A stretch of 64,000 bases of DNA from Variovorax sp. TBS-050B (GTDB taxonomy: Bacteria > Pseudomonadota > Gammaproteobacteria > Burkholderiales > Burkholderiaceae_C): positions 3,199,001 through 3,263,000 of the forward strand of contig NZ_JARXYR010000002.1 of assembly GCF_029893635.1 (NCBI RefSeq), in the 5' to 3' direction. The position numbers and the translations under genes were made by a program. Shown one piece after another: positions 42,350-50,136 of this stretch; within the stretch, counting starts at the first letter, position 1, and every line of letters begins with the position of its first letter. The notes under the pieces were generated by a model. That model did not search any database. It was not told the DNA's origin and saw only the letters and a list, made by a program, of their open reading frames with translations.

Positions 42350-43312
42350 TCAGCTTTTCACTTCGTCGAAGGTGAACGCCGTCGCCAGCCGGATCAGCGC
42401 GAACTCCAGCACCAGCCCGACGATGCCGATCACGAAGATCGCGATGATGATGTTGGCGACGTTGAGGTTGTTCCACTCGTCCCACACCCAGAAGCCGATG
42501 CCGACGCCGCCCGTCAGCATCTCGGCCGCGACGATCACCAGCCAGGCGGTGCCGACGGCCAGGCGCACGCCCGTCAGCATGTAGGGCAGCACGGCCGGGA
42601 AGAGGATGCGCGTGAAGATCTTCCACTCCGAGAGGTTCAGCACCCGGGCCACGTTCATGTAGTCGGTGGGCACGCGCTGCACGCCGACGGCGGTGTTGAT
42701 CACCATCGGCCAGATCGAGCAGATGAAGATGGTCCAGATCGCGGCCGGGTTGGCGCCCTTGAACACCAGCAGGCCGATCGGCAGCCAGGCCAGCGGCGAC
42801 ACCGGCCGCAGCAGGCTGATCAGCGGGTTGAACATGCGCGAGAGGAACTCGAAGCGACCGATCGCGAAGCCCGCCGGGATGCCGACCGCGGCCGCGAGGC
42901 CGAAGCCCAGCGCCACGCGCTGCAGCGACGAGAGCACGTTCCAGCCCACGCCCTGGTCGTTCGGCCCCTTGCTGTAGAACGGATCGCCGAACACCGTCAC
43001 GGCCTGCTGCCAGGTGGCGAGCGGCGAGGGGAAGCCGGTGGTGCTCTTCATCGCGACCAGCTCCCAGATCAGCACCAGCAGGCTAAAGCCCGCGAGCGGC
43101 GGCAGCACGCGCATCCAGAAGGCGCGCAGGTCGAGGGTCTTGCGCGTGCGCGGCACGCTCGAGGCGGCCGCTGCAGCGCGCGCGGGCGGCGGTGCCTGCA
43201 CGGCGGCGGCGGGCATGGCGCCGCGGGCCGGCTGCGCCGGGGCCTGCGCGGCGGTGGTGGCGGAAGCGACGCGCGAGGCGTCGAGCGGCGAGTGGAAGAC
43301 GGCGCTGACCAT
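42350..43312 (-). CDS. nrtB: nitrate ABC transporter permease
   Basis: The 320-residue inner-membrane protein begins with a Pro/Ala-rich cytoplasmic segment of about 70 residues, then about six helices. The binding-protein-dependent permease motif is within the EFLSRMFNPLISLLRPVSPLAWLPIGLLVFKG region, the coupling helix that meets the ATPase. It starts 10 bp after nrtA. The nitrate assignment rests on nrtA and the cluster context. Confidence 0.9.
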   Translation of the reverse strand: MVSAVFHSPLDASRVASATTAAQAPAQPARGAMPAAAVQAPPPARAAAAASSVPRTRKTLDLRAFWMRVLPPLAGFSLLVLIWELVAMKSTTGFPSPLATWQQAVTVFGDPFYSKGPNDQGVGWNVLSSLQRVALGFGLAAAVGIPAGFAIGRFEFLSRMFNPLISLLRPVSPLAWLPIGLLVFKGANPAAIWTIFICSIWPMVINTAVGVQRVPTDYMNVARVLNLSEWKIFTRILFPAVLPYMLTGVRLAVGTAWLVIVAAEMLTGGVGIGFWVWDEWNNLNVANIIIAIFVIGIVGLVLEFALIRLATAFTFDEVKS

Positions 43313-43322
43313 GGCGGGCTCC

Positions 43323-44567
43323 TCAGGCGTGGACCTTGAACGAATCGGCGTACTTCTTCGGGTCCTTGCCGTCCCAGACCACGCCGTCGAGCAGCTTGCT
43401 GGTGCGCATCGGATCCTTCGGCACGCTGACCTTCATCGCGCCGGCGACGTCCTTGTACATGTCGATCTGGTTGATCTGCTTCGCGACCGCCAGGTAGTCG
43501 GGGTGTTCCTTCAGGATGCCCCAGCGCTTGTGCTGCGTGAGGAACCACATGCCGTCCGACAGGTACGGGAAGTTGACCGCGCCGTCGTCGAAGAACTTCA
43601 TGTGGTTGGGGTCGTCCCAGGTCTTGCCCATGCCGTTCTCGTAGCGGCCGAGGATGCGCTGGTTGATGGCGTCCGCGCTGGTGTTGACGTAGCTCTTCTC
43701 GGCCACCGTCTCGGCCATCTTCGCCTTGTTCTGGAGGTTGGCGTCGATCCACTTGCCGGCCTCCAGCACGGCCATCATCACGGCGCGGCAGGTGTTGGGA
43801 TTGGCCTTCACGAACTCGGCGCGCGTGCCGAGCACCTTCTCGGGATGGTCCCGCCAGATGTCCTGCGTGGTGATCGCGGTCACGCCGATCTTGTCCATGA
43901 TGGCGCGCTGGCCCCAGGGCTCGCCGACGCAGAAGCCGTCCATGTTGCCCACGCGCATGTTGGCCACCATCTGCGGCGGCGGCACGACGATCACCTTGGC
44001 ATCGTCCACCGGGCTGATGCCCGCGGAGGCCAGCCAGTAGTTGAGCCACATGGTGTGGGTGCTGGTGGGAAAGGTGCCGGCGAAGGTGTATTCGCGCTTC
44101 TCCTTCGCCATGAGCTTGGCGAGCGAAGGCGCGTCCACCGCGCCCTTGTCGGCCAGCGCCTTCGACAGCGTGATGGCCTGGCCGTTGCGGTTCAGTCCCA
44201 TGAGCACGGCCATGTCCTTCTTCGGACCGCCGGCGCCCACGTGCACGCCGTAGACCAGGCCGTAGAGCACGTGGGCCATGTCGAGCTCGCCGTTGACCAG
44301 CTTGTCGCGCACGCCGGCCCAGCTGGCCTCCTTGCTGGGCACGATCTTCACGCCGTACTTCTTGTCGAAGCCGAGCACCGAGGCCATCACCACGCTCGCG
44401 CAGTCGGTCAGCGGGATGAAGCCGATCTTCACCTCGCTCTTCTCGGGCTTGTCGGAACCCTGCGCCCAGACGGCGGCGCGCAGGGCCGGATCGATGCCGA
44501 CCGCGCCGAGGGCGGCGGCTTGCAGGATGCGGCGGCGGCTGAGGCGGGTTTTCAGCGGGTCGGTCAT
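43323..44567 (-). CDS. nrtA: nitrate ABC transporter substrate-binding protein
   Basis: The 414-residue protein has a twin-arginine signal (SRRRILQAAALGAVG, residues 10-24). The mature part is a CmpA/NrtA-type binding protein: IGFIPLTDCASVVMASVLGFDKKYG, then TFAGTFPTSTHTMWLNYWLA, and VGNMDGFCVGEPWG. This fold captures nitrate (or bicarbonate) in the periplasm. Export by Tat would mean it folds before crossing. It heads the nrtABC operon and is preceded by a 170-base leader with sigma-54 promoter, hexaloop hairpin and terminator. Confidence 0.93.
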   Translation of the reverse strand: MTDPLKTRLSRRRILQAAALGAVGIDPALRAAVWAQGSDKPEKSEVKIGFIPLTDCASVVMASVLGFDKKYGVKIVPSKEASWAGVRDKLVNGELDMAHVLYGLVYGVHVGAGGPKKDMAVLMGLNRNGQAITLSKALADKGAVDAPSLAKLMAKEKREYTFAGTFPTSTHTMWLNYWLASAGISPVDDAKVIVVPPPQMVANMRVGNMDGFCVGEPWGQRAIMDKIGVTAITTQDIWRDHPEKVLGTRAEFVKANPNTCRAVMMAVLEAGKWIDANLQNKAKMAETVAEKSYVNTSADAINQRILGRYENGMGKTWDDPNHMKFFDDGAVNFPYLSDGMWFLTQHKRWGILKEHPDYLAVAKQINQIDMYKDVAGAMKVSVPKDPMRTSKLLDGVVWDGKDPKKYADSFKVHA

Positions 44568-44602
44568 GGGGCGGGCTCCGGTTGAAGAAAAAGGAACAGA
44601 CG

Positions 44603-44674
44603 AAAAACAAAAAAGGCGTCCCGCACCACGCAAGGGGCTGCTCGCGAACGAGCCCTTGCGGGATGGGGGACGCC
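44603..44674 (-). terminator. attenuator-type terminator in the nrtA leader
   Basis: Minus strand: GGCGTCCC (44674-44667) pairs with GGGACGCC (44622-44615), and the interior forms another long stem, CGCAAGGG with CCCTTGCG, capped by GCTCG-TTCG-CGAGC. TTTTTTGTTTTT follows. It is a strong rho-independent terminator located between promoter and nrtA ATG, with no gene ending before it except the distant antiterminator gene. Confidence 0.85.
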
Positions 44675-44695
44675 TTTGTCCGATGGTGGCCGGAA

Positions 44696-44713
44696 GCACC
44701 CGCCGTTGGATGC
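44696..44713 (-). promoter_or_regulatory. ANTAR-type hexaloop hairpin in the nrtA leader
   Basis: Minus strand: GCATCC pairs with GGGTGC (one U-G pair) around the loop AACGGC, which has A1 and G4 as in ANTAR target hairpins. It lies at about +25 to +42. A second stem, GGACC-TTCG-GGTCC (44735-44722), comes just before it but has a tetraloop. Confidence 0.65.
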
Positions 44714-44747
44714 CGCCTGCCGGACCCGAAGGTCCATGCGCTACTTG

Positions 44748-44763
44748 AGCAAGCGGCGTGCCA
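44748..44763 (-). promoter_or_regulatory. sigma-54 promoter of nrtABC
   Basis: Minus strand: TGGCACG-CCGC-TTGCT, a full match to the consensus TGGCACG-N4-TTGCW. The -12 C is at 44749, so the start is near 44737 and the leader is about 170 bases. Sigma-54 control implies an activator such as NtrC, in line with nitrogen limitation. Confidence 0.82.
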
Positions 44764-44855
44764 GCTTTGTGGGGCCCGCTGCTGCTATCGAATCGACAGC
44801 AGCGAAGCGACGGCCTTCGAGGCTTCGCGGCTGGCCGGGCGGCCCGGCGACGGCG

Positions 44856-44872
44856 TGCACGATTCTTGTGCG
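44856..44872. promoter_or_regulatory. candidate NtrC site upstream of nrtA
   Basis: TGCAC-GATTCTT-GTGCG has GCAC and GTGC at the 7-base spacing of NtrC enhancer sites (TGCACC-N5-GGTGCA) and lies about 110-120 bp upstream of the -12 element, a normal enhancer distance. The flanking C and G of the consensus are missing. Confidence 0.45.
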
Positions 44873-44905
44873 CTGCACCAAACAGTGCGCGCGCGCACCG
44901 CGCGC

Positions 44906-46204
44906 TCAGTGCCGCGGCGCGGCCGGCAGGGGCAGGTAGTCGGCCATCGCGAGCATCGACTCGGCCACGTCGACGAGCCGGCGCTTCTGGTTCATGGCGG
45001 TCTGCAGCAGCATCTTGTGGGCCTCGTCCTCGCTCATGCGGCGGTGCGCCATCAGCAGGCCCTTGGCGCGTTCGACCAGCTTGCGCTCGTTGAGGGAAGC
45101 CCGGACGGTTTCGAGTTCGTCGCTCATGGCCTGCAGCCGGCGCGACTGCTCCCGGACCATGTCGAGCACCGAGCGCTCCAGATGCCGGCCGTACTGGGCG
45201 GGCTCGGCGGCGCGGGTGTCGGCATCCTCGAAGAAGCTCGCGCCCTCGGACTGCGGCTGGAGCGTGCCGAGCACCTGCCGGTACTGCTGCAGCTCGCCGT
45301 GCGCCTGGGCGATCTTCTGCGCACAGAGCCCGCGCAGGTCCGCGGCCAGGCGGTCTTCCACCGCCTTCATCGCATCGATGCGGCGCGTGCAGCAGTCGAA
45401 CCAGGCCTGGCTCAGCCGCGGATCGGGTACGGCGGCGGGCGGCTGTACCGAAGTGACGCTCATGCGGCGCAGGCGCTCGATCTCGGCCATCGCCGCCTCG
45501 GACTGCGTGCGGTGCCAGAGCGCCAGCACCTCGCCGCGCGAGAAGTCGGTGAAGACCTGGAAGCAGCGTTCCTGCAGTTCGATCAGATGCAGCCACTGCT
45601 GGCGCTGCTGCGCCTCGCCGCTGCGGCCGACCGCCAGCGACGCGGCGCCGAAGGCACGCTCCTGGCCGGCGAATTCCTTGCCCTGCATGAAGTTGAACAT
45701 CGCGACCAGCAGGCGGGAGATCTCGGGGTCGGTCGCACCGTCGGCCGCCTCGAACACCACCGCCAGCAGGCCGGCCACGAGCTTCGCGAAGGCGGCGGTG
45801 GCCTGCGCGGGCGTGAGTTCGAGCGCGCCGATGCGCCGCCGCAGGGCCGGCAGGCCGTCCAGGCCCGGCAGCACCCAGGCGATGCGGCTGAACAGACGCG
45901 CGCTGTTGCCCGCGCCCGCGGGGCGCACCTCGGCTTCCAGTTCGTCGAAACCGGCGCGCACCGCCTGCTCGAGCGCCAGGCATTCGGCGATCTGCGGATC
46001 GCGCTGGTCGGCGAAGCGTGCGCCGCGCGAGGCGAGGAACACGTTCGACATGCCGCGCTCGCGCTGCAGCGCATGGACCAGGCGCGCGATCAGGCCGACC
46101 AGGTCGCTGGTGCGCGCGAGCTGGTCCAGCTCGTCGATTTCGCACTTTCTGGCGGCGATGAGGAAGCTGAGGCCGGATTTCATCTTCGGCAGCTGTCGCA
46201 ACAT
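44906..46204 (-). CDS. nasR: nitrate-responsive antiterminator, NasR-type (NIT + ANTAR)
   Basis: The 432-residue soluble protein has an all-helical NIT sensor domain (about 35-290) with the QRERG arginine motif at 47-51 and a second long helical half, then an ANTAR domain at the C-terminus (about 355-420; ASLNERKLVERAKGLLMAHRRMSEDEAHKMLLQTAM). NasR of Klebsiella binds nitrate through NIT-domain arginines and uses ANTAR to prevent terminator formation in the nas leader. It is on the same strand and immediately upstream of nrtA, whose leader has the matching hairpin and terminator. Confidence 0.88.
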   Translation of the reverse strand: MLRQLPKMKSGLSFLIAARKCEIDELDQLARTSDLVGLIARLVHALQRERGMSNVFLASRGARFADQRDPQIAECLALEQAVRAGFDELEAEVRPAGAGNSARLFSRIAWVLPGLDGLPALRRRIGALELTPAQATAAFAKLVAGLLAVVFEAADGATDPEISRLLVAMFNFMQGKEFAGQERAFGAASLAVGRSGEAQQRQQWLHLIELQERCFQVFTDFSRGEVLALWHRTQSEAAMAEIERLRRMSVTSVQPPAAVPDPRLSQAWFDCCTRRIDAMKAVEDRLAADLRGLCAQKIAQAHGELQQYRQVLGTLQPQSEGASFFEDADTRAAEPAQYGRHLERSVLDMVREQSRRLQAMSDELETVRASLNERKLVERAKGLLMAHRRMSEDEAHKMLLQTAMNQKRRLVDVAESMLAMADYLPLPAAPRH

Positions 46205-46226
46205 CTGTGCCGTCGGGTGCGGGCAG

Positions 46227-46335
46227 CCGAACGCAGAAGTCGCGAAGGTTTCGCAGAAGTCGCAGAAGGAAAACCGAAATTCATCCGGTCTTTTTCGCGA
46301 CTTCTGCGTGATCTTTGTATTCCTTCTGCGTTCGG
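46227..46335. repeat. nested inverted-repeat element between nasR-type gene and tsaD
   Basis: CCGAACGCAGAAG (46227-46239) pairs with CTTCTGCGTTCGG (46323-46335), 13 bp perfect. Inside it CGCAGAAGTCGCGAA (46232-46246) also pairs with TTCGCGACTTCTGCG (46294-46308), 15 bp perfect. The CGCAGAAG unit recurs at 46252 and 46261. The segment is less GC-rich than its neighbours. It looks like a repeated intergenic element rather than a promoter. The rest of the 184 bp gap holds the two divergent gene starts. Confidence 0.6.
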
Positions 46336-46388
46336 TCTTCTGTATCCCTACGTCGGCGCCAGCGCCACCCCGCGCCTAAACTCGCCCC

Positions 46389-47447
46389 ATGCTCTTGTTG
46401 GGAATCGAATCCTCCTGCGACGAGACCGGCGTGGCGCTGGTCGAGGCGCATGGCCGCGCGCTGCCGCTCCTGAAGGCCCACGCGCTGCACAGCCAGATCG
46501 CCATGCATCAGGCGTATGGCGGCGTGGTGCCCGAGCTCGCGAGCCGGGACCACATCCGCCGCGTGCTGCCGCTGACCGACAGCGTGATGAAGGAGGCAGG
46601 GCGGTCGCTGGCGGAAATCGACGTGGTGGCCTACACGCGCGGCCCCGGCCTCGCGGGTGCGCTGCTCGTGGGCGCGGGCGTGGCCTGTGCGCTCGGCGCG
46701 GCGCTCGGCAAGCCGGTGCTCGGCGTGCACCACCTCGAGGGGCATCTGCTGTCGCCGTTCCTGAGCGCCGATCCGCCCGAATTCCCGTTCGTCGCGCTGC
46801 TCGTCTCGGGCGGCCACACCCAGCTGATGCAGGTGGACGGCGTGGGCCGCTACGAACTGCTCGGCGAAACCATCGACGACGCGGCCGGCGAGGCCTTCGA
46901 CAAGAGCGCCAAGCTCATGGGCCTGCCGTACCCCGGCGGCCCCTGGCTCGCCAAGCTCGCCGAAACGGGCGATGCCGCGGCCTTCAAGCTGCCGCGGCCG
47001 CTGCTGCACAGCGGCGACCTCGACTTCTCGTTCGCGGGACTCAAGACCGCGGTGCTGACGCAGGCCAAGAAGCTCGGCGATGCGCTCGAGGCGCGCAAGG
47101 CCGACCTCGCGGCCTCCACGCAGGCGGCGATCGTCGAGGTGCTGCTGAAGAAGTCGCTCGCGGCGCTCGACCGGACGGGCCTGAAGCGGCTCGTCGTGGC
47201 CGGCGGGGTGGGGGCGAACCGCAGCCTGCGCGAGCAGCTGAATGCCGCCTGCGCCAGGCGCCGCGTGCGCGTGCACTATCCCGAGCTGCACCTGTGCACC
47301 GACAACGGCGCCATGATCGCGATGGCCGCCGCCATGCGGCTGCAGTCGGGGCTCTCGCAGGCGAACGCGCGCTACGCCTTCGACGTCAAACCGCGATGGC
47401 CCATGGCTTCGCTGGCGACGCCGGAGTCGCCGCCGCTGCCGGCGTAG
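46389..47447 (+). CDS. tsaD: tRNA N6-adenosine threonylcarbamoyltransferase TsaD
   Basis: The 352-residue enzyme makes the universal t6A37 modification in tRNAs reading ANN codons, with TsaB and TsaE. It has the ASKHA fold: [15 protein letters not shown] at the start, the metal-binding [16 protein letters not shown] and a late [10 protein letters not shown]. Full length for the family. Its end overlaps a convergent hydrolase gene by 62 bp. Confidence 0.96.
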   Translation: MLLLGIESSCDETGVALVEAHGRALPLLKAHALHSQIAMHQAYGGVVPELASRDHIRRVLPLTDSVMKEAGRSLAEIDVVAYTRGPGLAGALLVGAGVACALGAALGKPVLGVHHLEGHLLSPFLSADPPEFPFVALLVSGGHTQLMQVDGVGRYELLGETIDDAAGEAFDKSAKLMGLPYPGGPWLAKLAETGDAAAFKLPRPLLHSGDLDFSFAGLKTAVLTQAKKLGDALEARKADLAASTQAAIVEVLLKKSLAALDRTGLKRLVVAGGVGANRSLREQLNAACARRRVRVHYPELHLCTDNGAMIAMAAAMRLQSGLSQANARYAFDVKPRWPMASLATPESPPLPA

Positions 47448-48141
47448 CGCCGGCCGGGCGGGCGCGTCCGAGCGAGGGCAGCGGCAGCACGTCGAGCACG
47501 TTGCGCCAGAGCTGCCGCCACTGCGGCCAGTCGTGGCCGCCCTCGGTGGTGAAGACCCGGCCTTCGGGCAGCGCGTCCGCGAGCAGCTTGTGGTTGCTCG
47601 CGAAGCGGTCGCTCAGGCCGAAGCCGAGGTACAGCTGCGGCAGGTTCTTCGATTTCTGCGGTTCGAGATATTGCTGGAACCAGGGCCACAGCTTGCGGTC
47701 GGGTTCCTCGTCGGGCTGCGGGCCCGCGGGCGCCTGCCAGGTGCGCAGCCCGCCGGCCTTGAGGATCTCGGCGCCGAGGATGCGTCTGCCGAGGTAGGGG
47801 GCGAGGGCGACGATGCCGTCGACCGAGCCCGGCTTGGAGAGTTCATGGATCAGCGCGCCGAAGCCGCCGATGGAGATGCCGACCAGCCAGATCGACTTGT
47901 AGCCGAGGGCCCGCTGCGGCTCGATGACGTCGGCATGCAGGCGTTCGCTCAGCGTCTGGTCGTAGTAGTAGGACACGTCGGCATCCACCAGCAGCGCATC
48001 GGCAGCCAGATGGCGCTCGCGCACCGCGCTGATGAATCCTTCGCGTTCGAACTCGTCCGGTTTCAGGTAGGCGCCGGGCAGGAAGACCAGGAGCGTGTCG
48101 GACCGTTCATTGTCTTTGGCTGACTTGAGGTGCGTGATCAT
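47386..48141 (-). CDS. alpha/beta hydrolase family protein
   Basis: The 251-residue protein has an alpha/beta fold with nucleophile Ser90 in [10 protein letters not shown], a probable acid in GFGLSDRFA and His in [10 protein letters not shown] near the end. There is no signal peptide. Activity unknown (esterase or acyl hydrolase like). The C-terminal 25 residues are Pro/Ala-rich and lie over the tsaD 3' end. Downstream of its start is a 205 bp gap with an AT-rich part. Confidence 0.85.
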   Translation of the reverse strand: MITHLKSAKDNERSDTLLVFLPGAYLKPDEFEREGFISAVRERHLAADALLVDADVSYYYDQTLSERLHADVIEPQRALGYKSIWLVGISIGGFGALIHELSKPGSVDGIVALAPYLGRRILGAEILKAGGLRTWQAPAGPQPDEEPDRKLWPWFQQYLEPQKSKNLPQLYLGFGLSDRFASNHKLLADALPEGRVFTTEGGHDWPQWRQLWRNVLDVLPLPSLGRARPAGATPAAAATPASPAKPWAIAV

Positions 48142-48346
48142 GGCGTGCCTTGAAGGGCAGCCGTATCCGCACCGTCATGAATGCGTCATGAAAAGAAGTG
48201 CGTTTGCGAGCCGCCCACGTAGAGAAAAAATGGGAAAACATCACATGATGTGACGTTATCCGCCGTCCTATTGTGATTAATGAACTTGTTCAAAGTCAAA
48301 AACAATAGATAACGCACTTTCCCTCCGTGGGCATTGCAGGCGTGTG
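48142..48346. other. AT-rich intergenic region, no gene
   Basis: The stretch from about 48180 to 48330 is clearly AT-rich against very GC-rich surroundings. It contains a perfect 13-base palindrome TCACATGATGTGA (48241-48253) and a tract TTGTTCAAAGTCAAAAACAA. Nothing codes here. It may hold the promoter of the hydrolase gene or an imported segment. Confidence 0.5.
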
Positions 48347-48718
48347 TCAGTTGATCTGCAATTGCGAGACCTGGCTCACGGGGACCTGCTTGCCGAGCTT
48401 CAGCGTGAGCACGCCGTTCTCGAGCCGGGCATCGCTGGCGCTCACGTCGATGTCCTGCGGCAGCTCGTAGGCGGCCTTGAGCTGGCGCTTGGCTTCGGCC
48501 TTGCTTTCGATGCGGACCACGGCGCCCTCGATGCCGATCGTGAGATCTTCGCGCGAGAGGCCGGGCACGTCGATCGAGAGGGTCCAGCTCTTGTCGTCCT
48601 GTTCGACGAGCGGCGAGCGCTGCACGGTCGAGAACGCATCGGCGACGAAGCGCTCGAAGGCACGGTCGTAGGCGCGCGGTGCGAAGCGGGCGGTGCGAAG
48701 GGTGGGGGCGAAGAACAT
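48347..48718 (-). CDS. small heat shock protein, Hsp20/alpha-crystallin family
   Basis: The 123-residue protein has an alpha-crystallin domain (about 40-120: KSWTLSIDVPGLSREDLTIGIEGAVVRIESKAEAKRQLKAAYELP and ARLENGVLTLKLGKQ). It is an ATP-independent holdase that binds unfolding proteins. AGGAGTCTCAG precedes the ATG at 48718, so the longer frame to 48814 is not used. It lacks the C-terminal IxI tail motif of larger members, ending QVSQLQIN. It stands alone between the AT-rich region and the receptor gene. Confidence 0.9.
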   Translation of the reverse strand: MFFAPTLRTARFAPRAYDRAFERFVADAFSTVQRSPLVEQDDKSWTLSIDVPGLSREDLTIGIEGAVVRIESKAEAKRQLKAAYELPQDIDVSASDARLENGVLTLKLGKQVPVSQVSQLQIN

Positions 48719-48843
48719 CTGAGACTCCTGAATGGATGAACACAATGGGGACAAGGAATGTGTGTCCCTTACACTGCGCGGCCGTTCAATCCTGAGTGCC
48801 GCTTGCCACCTCATCTAGGCGCAGCCGCACCTGTTTCAAGACA

Positions 48844-50124
48844 ATGAATCCCAGCTTTATTTGGCGTCGCAAGGCCTTGAAATTCGCGGCGCTGGCGCTA
48901 TGCACCCCGGCCCTGGCGGTGCAGGCGCAGACACCGCCCGCGCCCATTCGCCTCGCGCTGATCGAGAGCATGAGCGGACCGTTCGCGAACACCGGCGAAG
49001 CCGTCTTCCGCAACCTGCTGTGGGCCGTGGAGCGCGTGAACGCGCGCGGCGGCATCAAGCTGCCGGGCGGCGCGCGGCCGCTGCAGCTCGACCGCTACGA
49101 CAGCAAGGGGCAGAACGAAGAGGCGCTCTCGGCGTTGCGCGCGGCCATCGACGACGGCGCGCGCATCGTGCTGCAGGGCAACTCGTCGGCCACGGCCGCG
49201 GCGCTCGTCGACGCGATCGAGAAGAACAACGAGCGCGATCCGTCGCGGCGCGTGATTTTCCTCAACTACGCCGCGGTCGATCCGGTGCTGACCAACGAGC
49301 GCTGCAGCTTCTGGCACTTCCGCTTCGACGCCCACGCCGACATGCGCGTGGCCGCGCTGATGGAAGTGGTGAAGGACGACGCGACGCTCAAGCGCGCATA
49401 CCTGATCGGCCAGGACTACAGCTTCGGCCAGGCGGTGCTGCGCGAGACGCGCCGCCAGCTCGGCGCACAGCGCCAGGACGTGGAGATCGTCGGCGACGAG
49501 CTTCATCCGATCGGCAAGGTCAAGGACTTCGCGCCCTATGCCGGCAAGATCGTCGCGAGCGGCGCGCAGGCGGTGTTCACAGGCAACTGGGGCAACGATC
49601 TCACGCTGCTGGTGAAGGCCGCGCGCGAGGCCGGCTTCAACGGCACCTTCTATACCTTCTACGGCAATGCGCTCGGCGCGCCCGCGGCGATCGGCGACGC
49701 CGGCATCGGCCGCGTGGTCGCGGTGGCCGACTGGCTGCCGAACGTGCAGACGGCGCCTTCCGAAGCCTTCTACCGCGCCTTCCGCGCGCGCTTTCCGAAG
49801 CCCGCCGACGACTACGTGCACATGCGCATGCAACTGCTCGTGGAGTCGCTCGCGCAGGCGCTCGAACGCGCCGGCAGCACCGACGCGGTGGCCGTGGCGC
49901 GCGCGCTCGAGAACGCCGACGTGACGCTCCACGGCCAGCGCGGCCGCATGCGCGCGGCCGACCACCAGTTCCAGCAGCCGCTCGTCGTGGGCGTGATGGA
50001 CAGGCAGGGCCGGCCCGGCGTGCAGTTCGACGTCGAAGGCTCCGGCTACGGCTTCCGCGTGGTCAGGACCATCGCGCCGGAACGCGCCGAGCTGCCGACG
50101 ACCTGCAAGATGAAAAGGCCCTAG
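48844..50124 (+). CDS. ABC transporter substrate-binding protein, branched-chain amino acid type
   Basis: The 426-residue periplasmic receptor of the LivJ/type I fold has a signal peptide (FIWRRKALKFAALALCTPALAVQA). The mature part begins IRLALIESMSGPFANTGEAVFRNLLWAVERVNARGG, with VIFLNYAAVDPVLTNERCSFWHFRFDAHADMRVAALME. The subgroup binds amides, amino acids or aromatic compounds; ligand not evident. No permease or ATPase genes are next to it; instead an aminotransferase gene follows after 12 bp. Confidence 0.88.
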   Translation: MNPSFIWRRKALKFAALALCTPALAVQAQTPPAPIRLALIESMSGPFANTGEAVFRNLLWAVERVNARGGIKLPGGARPLQLDRYDSKGQNEEALSALRAAIDDGARIVLQGNSSATAAALVDAIEKNNERDPSRRVIFLNYAAVDPVLTNERCSFWHFRFDAHADMRVAALMEVVKDDATLKRAYLIGQDYSFGQAVLRETRRQLGAQRQDVEIVGDELHPIGKVKDFAPYAGKIVASGAQAVFTGNWGNDLTLLVKAAREAGFNGTFYTFYGNALGAPAAIGDAGIGRVVAVADWLPNVQTAPSEAFYRAFRARFPKPADDYVHMRMQLLVESLAQALERAGSTDAVAVARALENADVTLHGQRGRMRAADHQFQQPLVVGVMDRQGRPGVQFDVEGSGYGFRVVRTIAPERAELPTTCKMKRP

Positions 50125-50136
50125 GAACCGAAACCC

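Noticed and set aside
44875..44888. GCACCAAACAGTGC as an NtrC site
   Set aside because: The half-sites are closer together than in the NtrC consensus; the neighbouring site at 44856-44872 has the right spacing.
48719..48800. Sigma-32 promoter in front of hsp20
   Set aside because: A CCCCATTG -10-like word exists, but no CTTGAA-like -35 at the proper distance.
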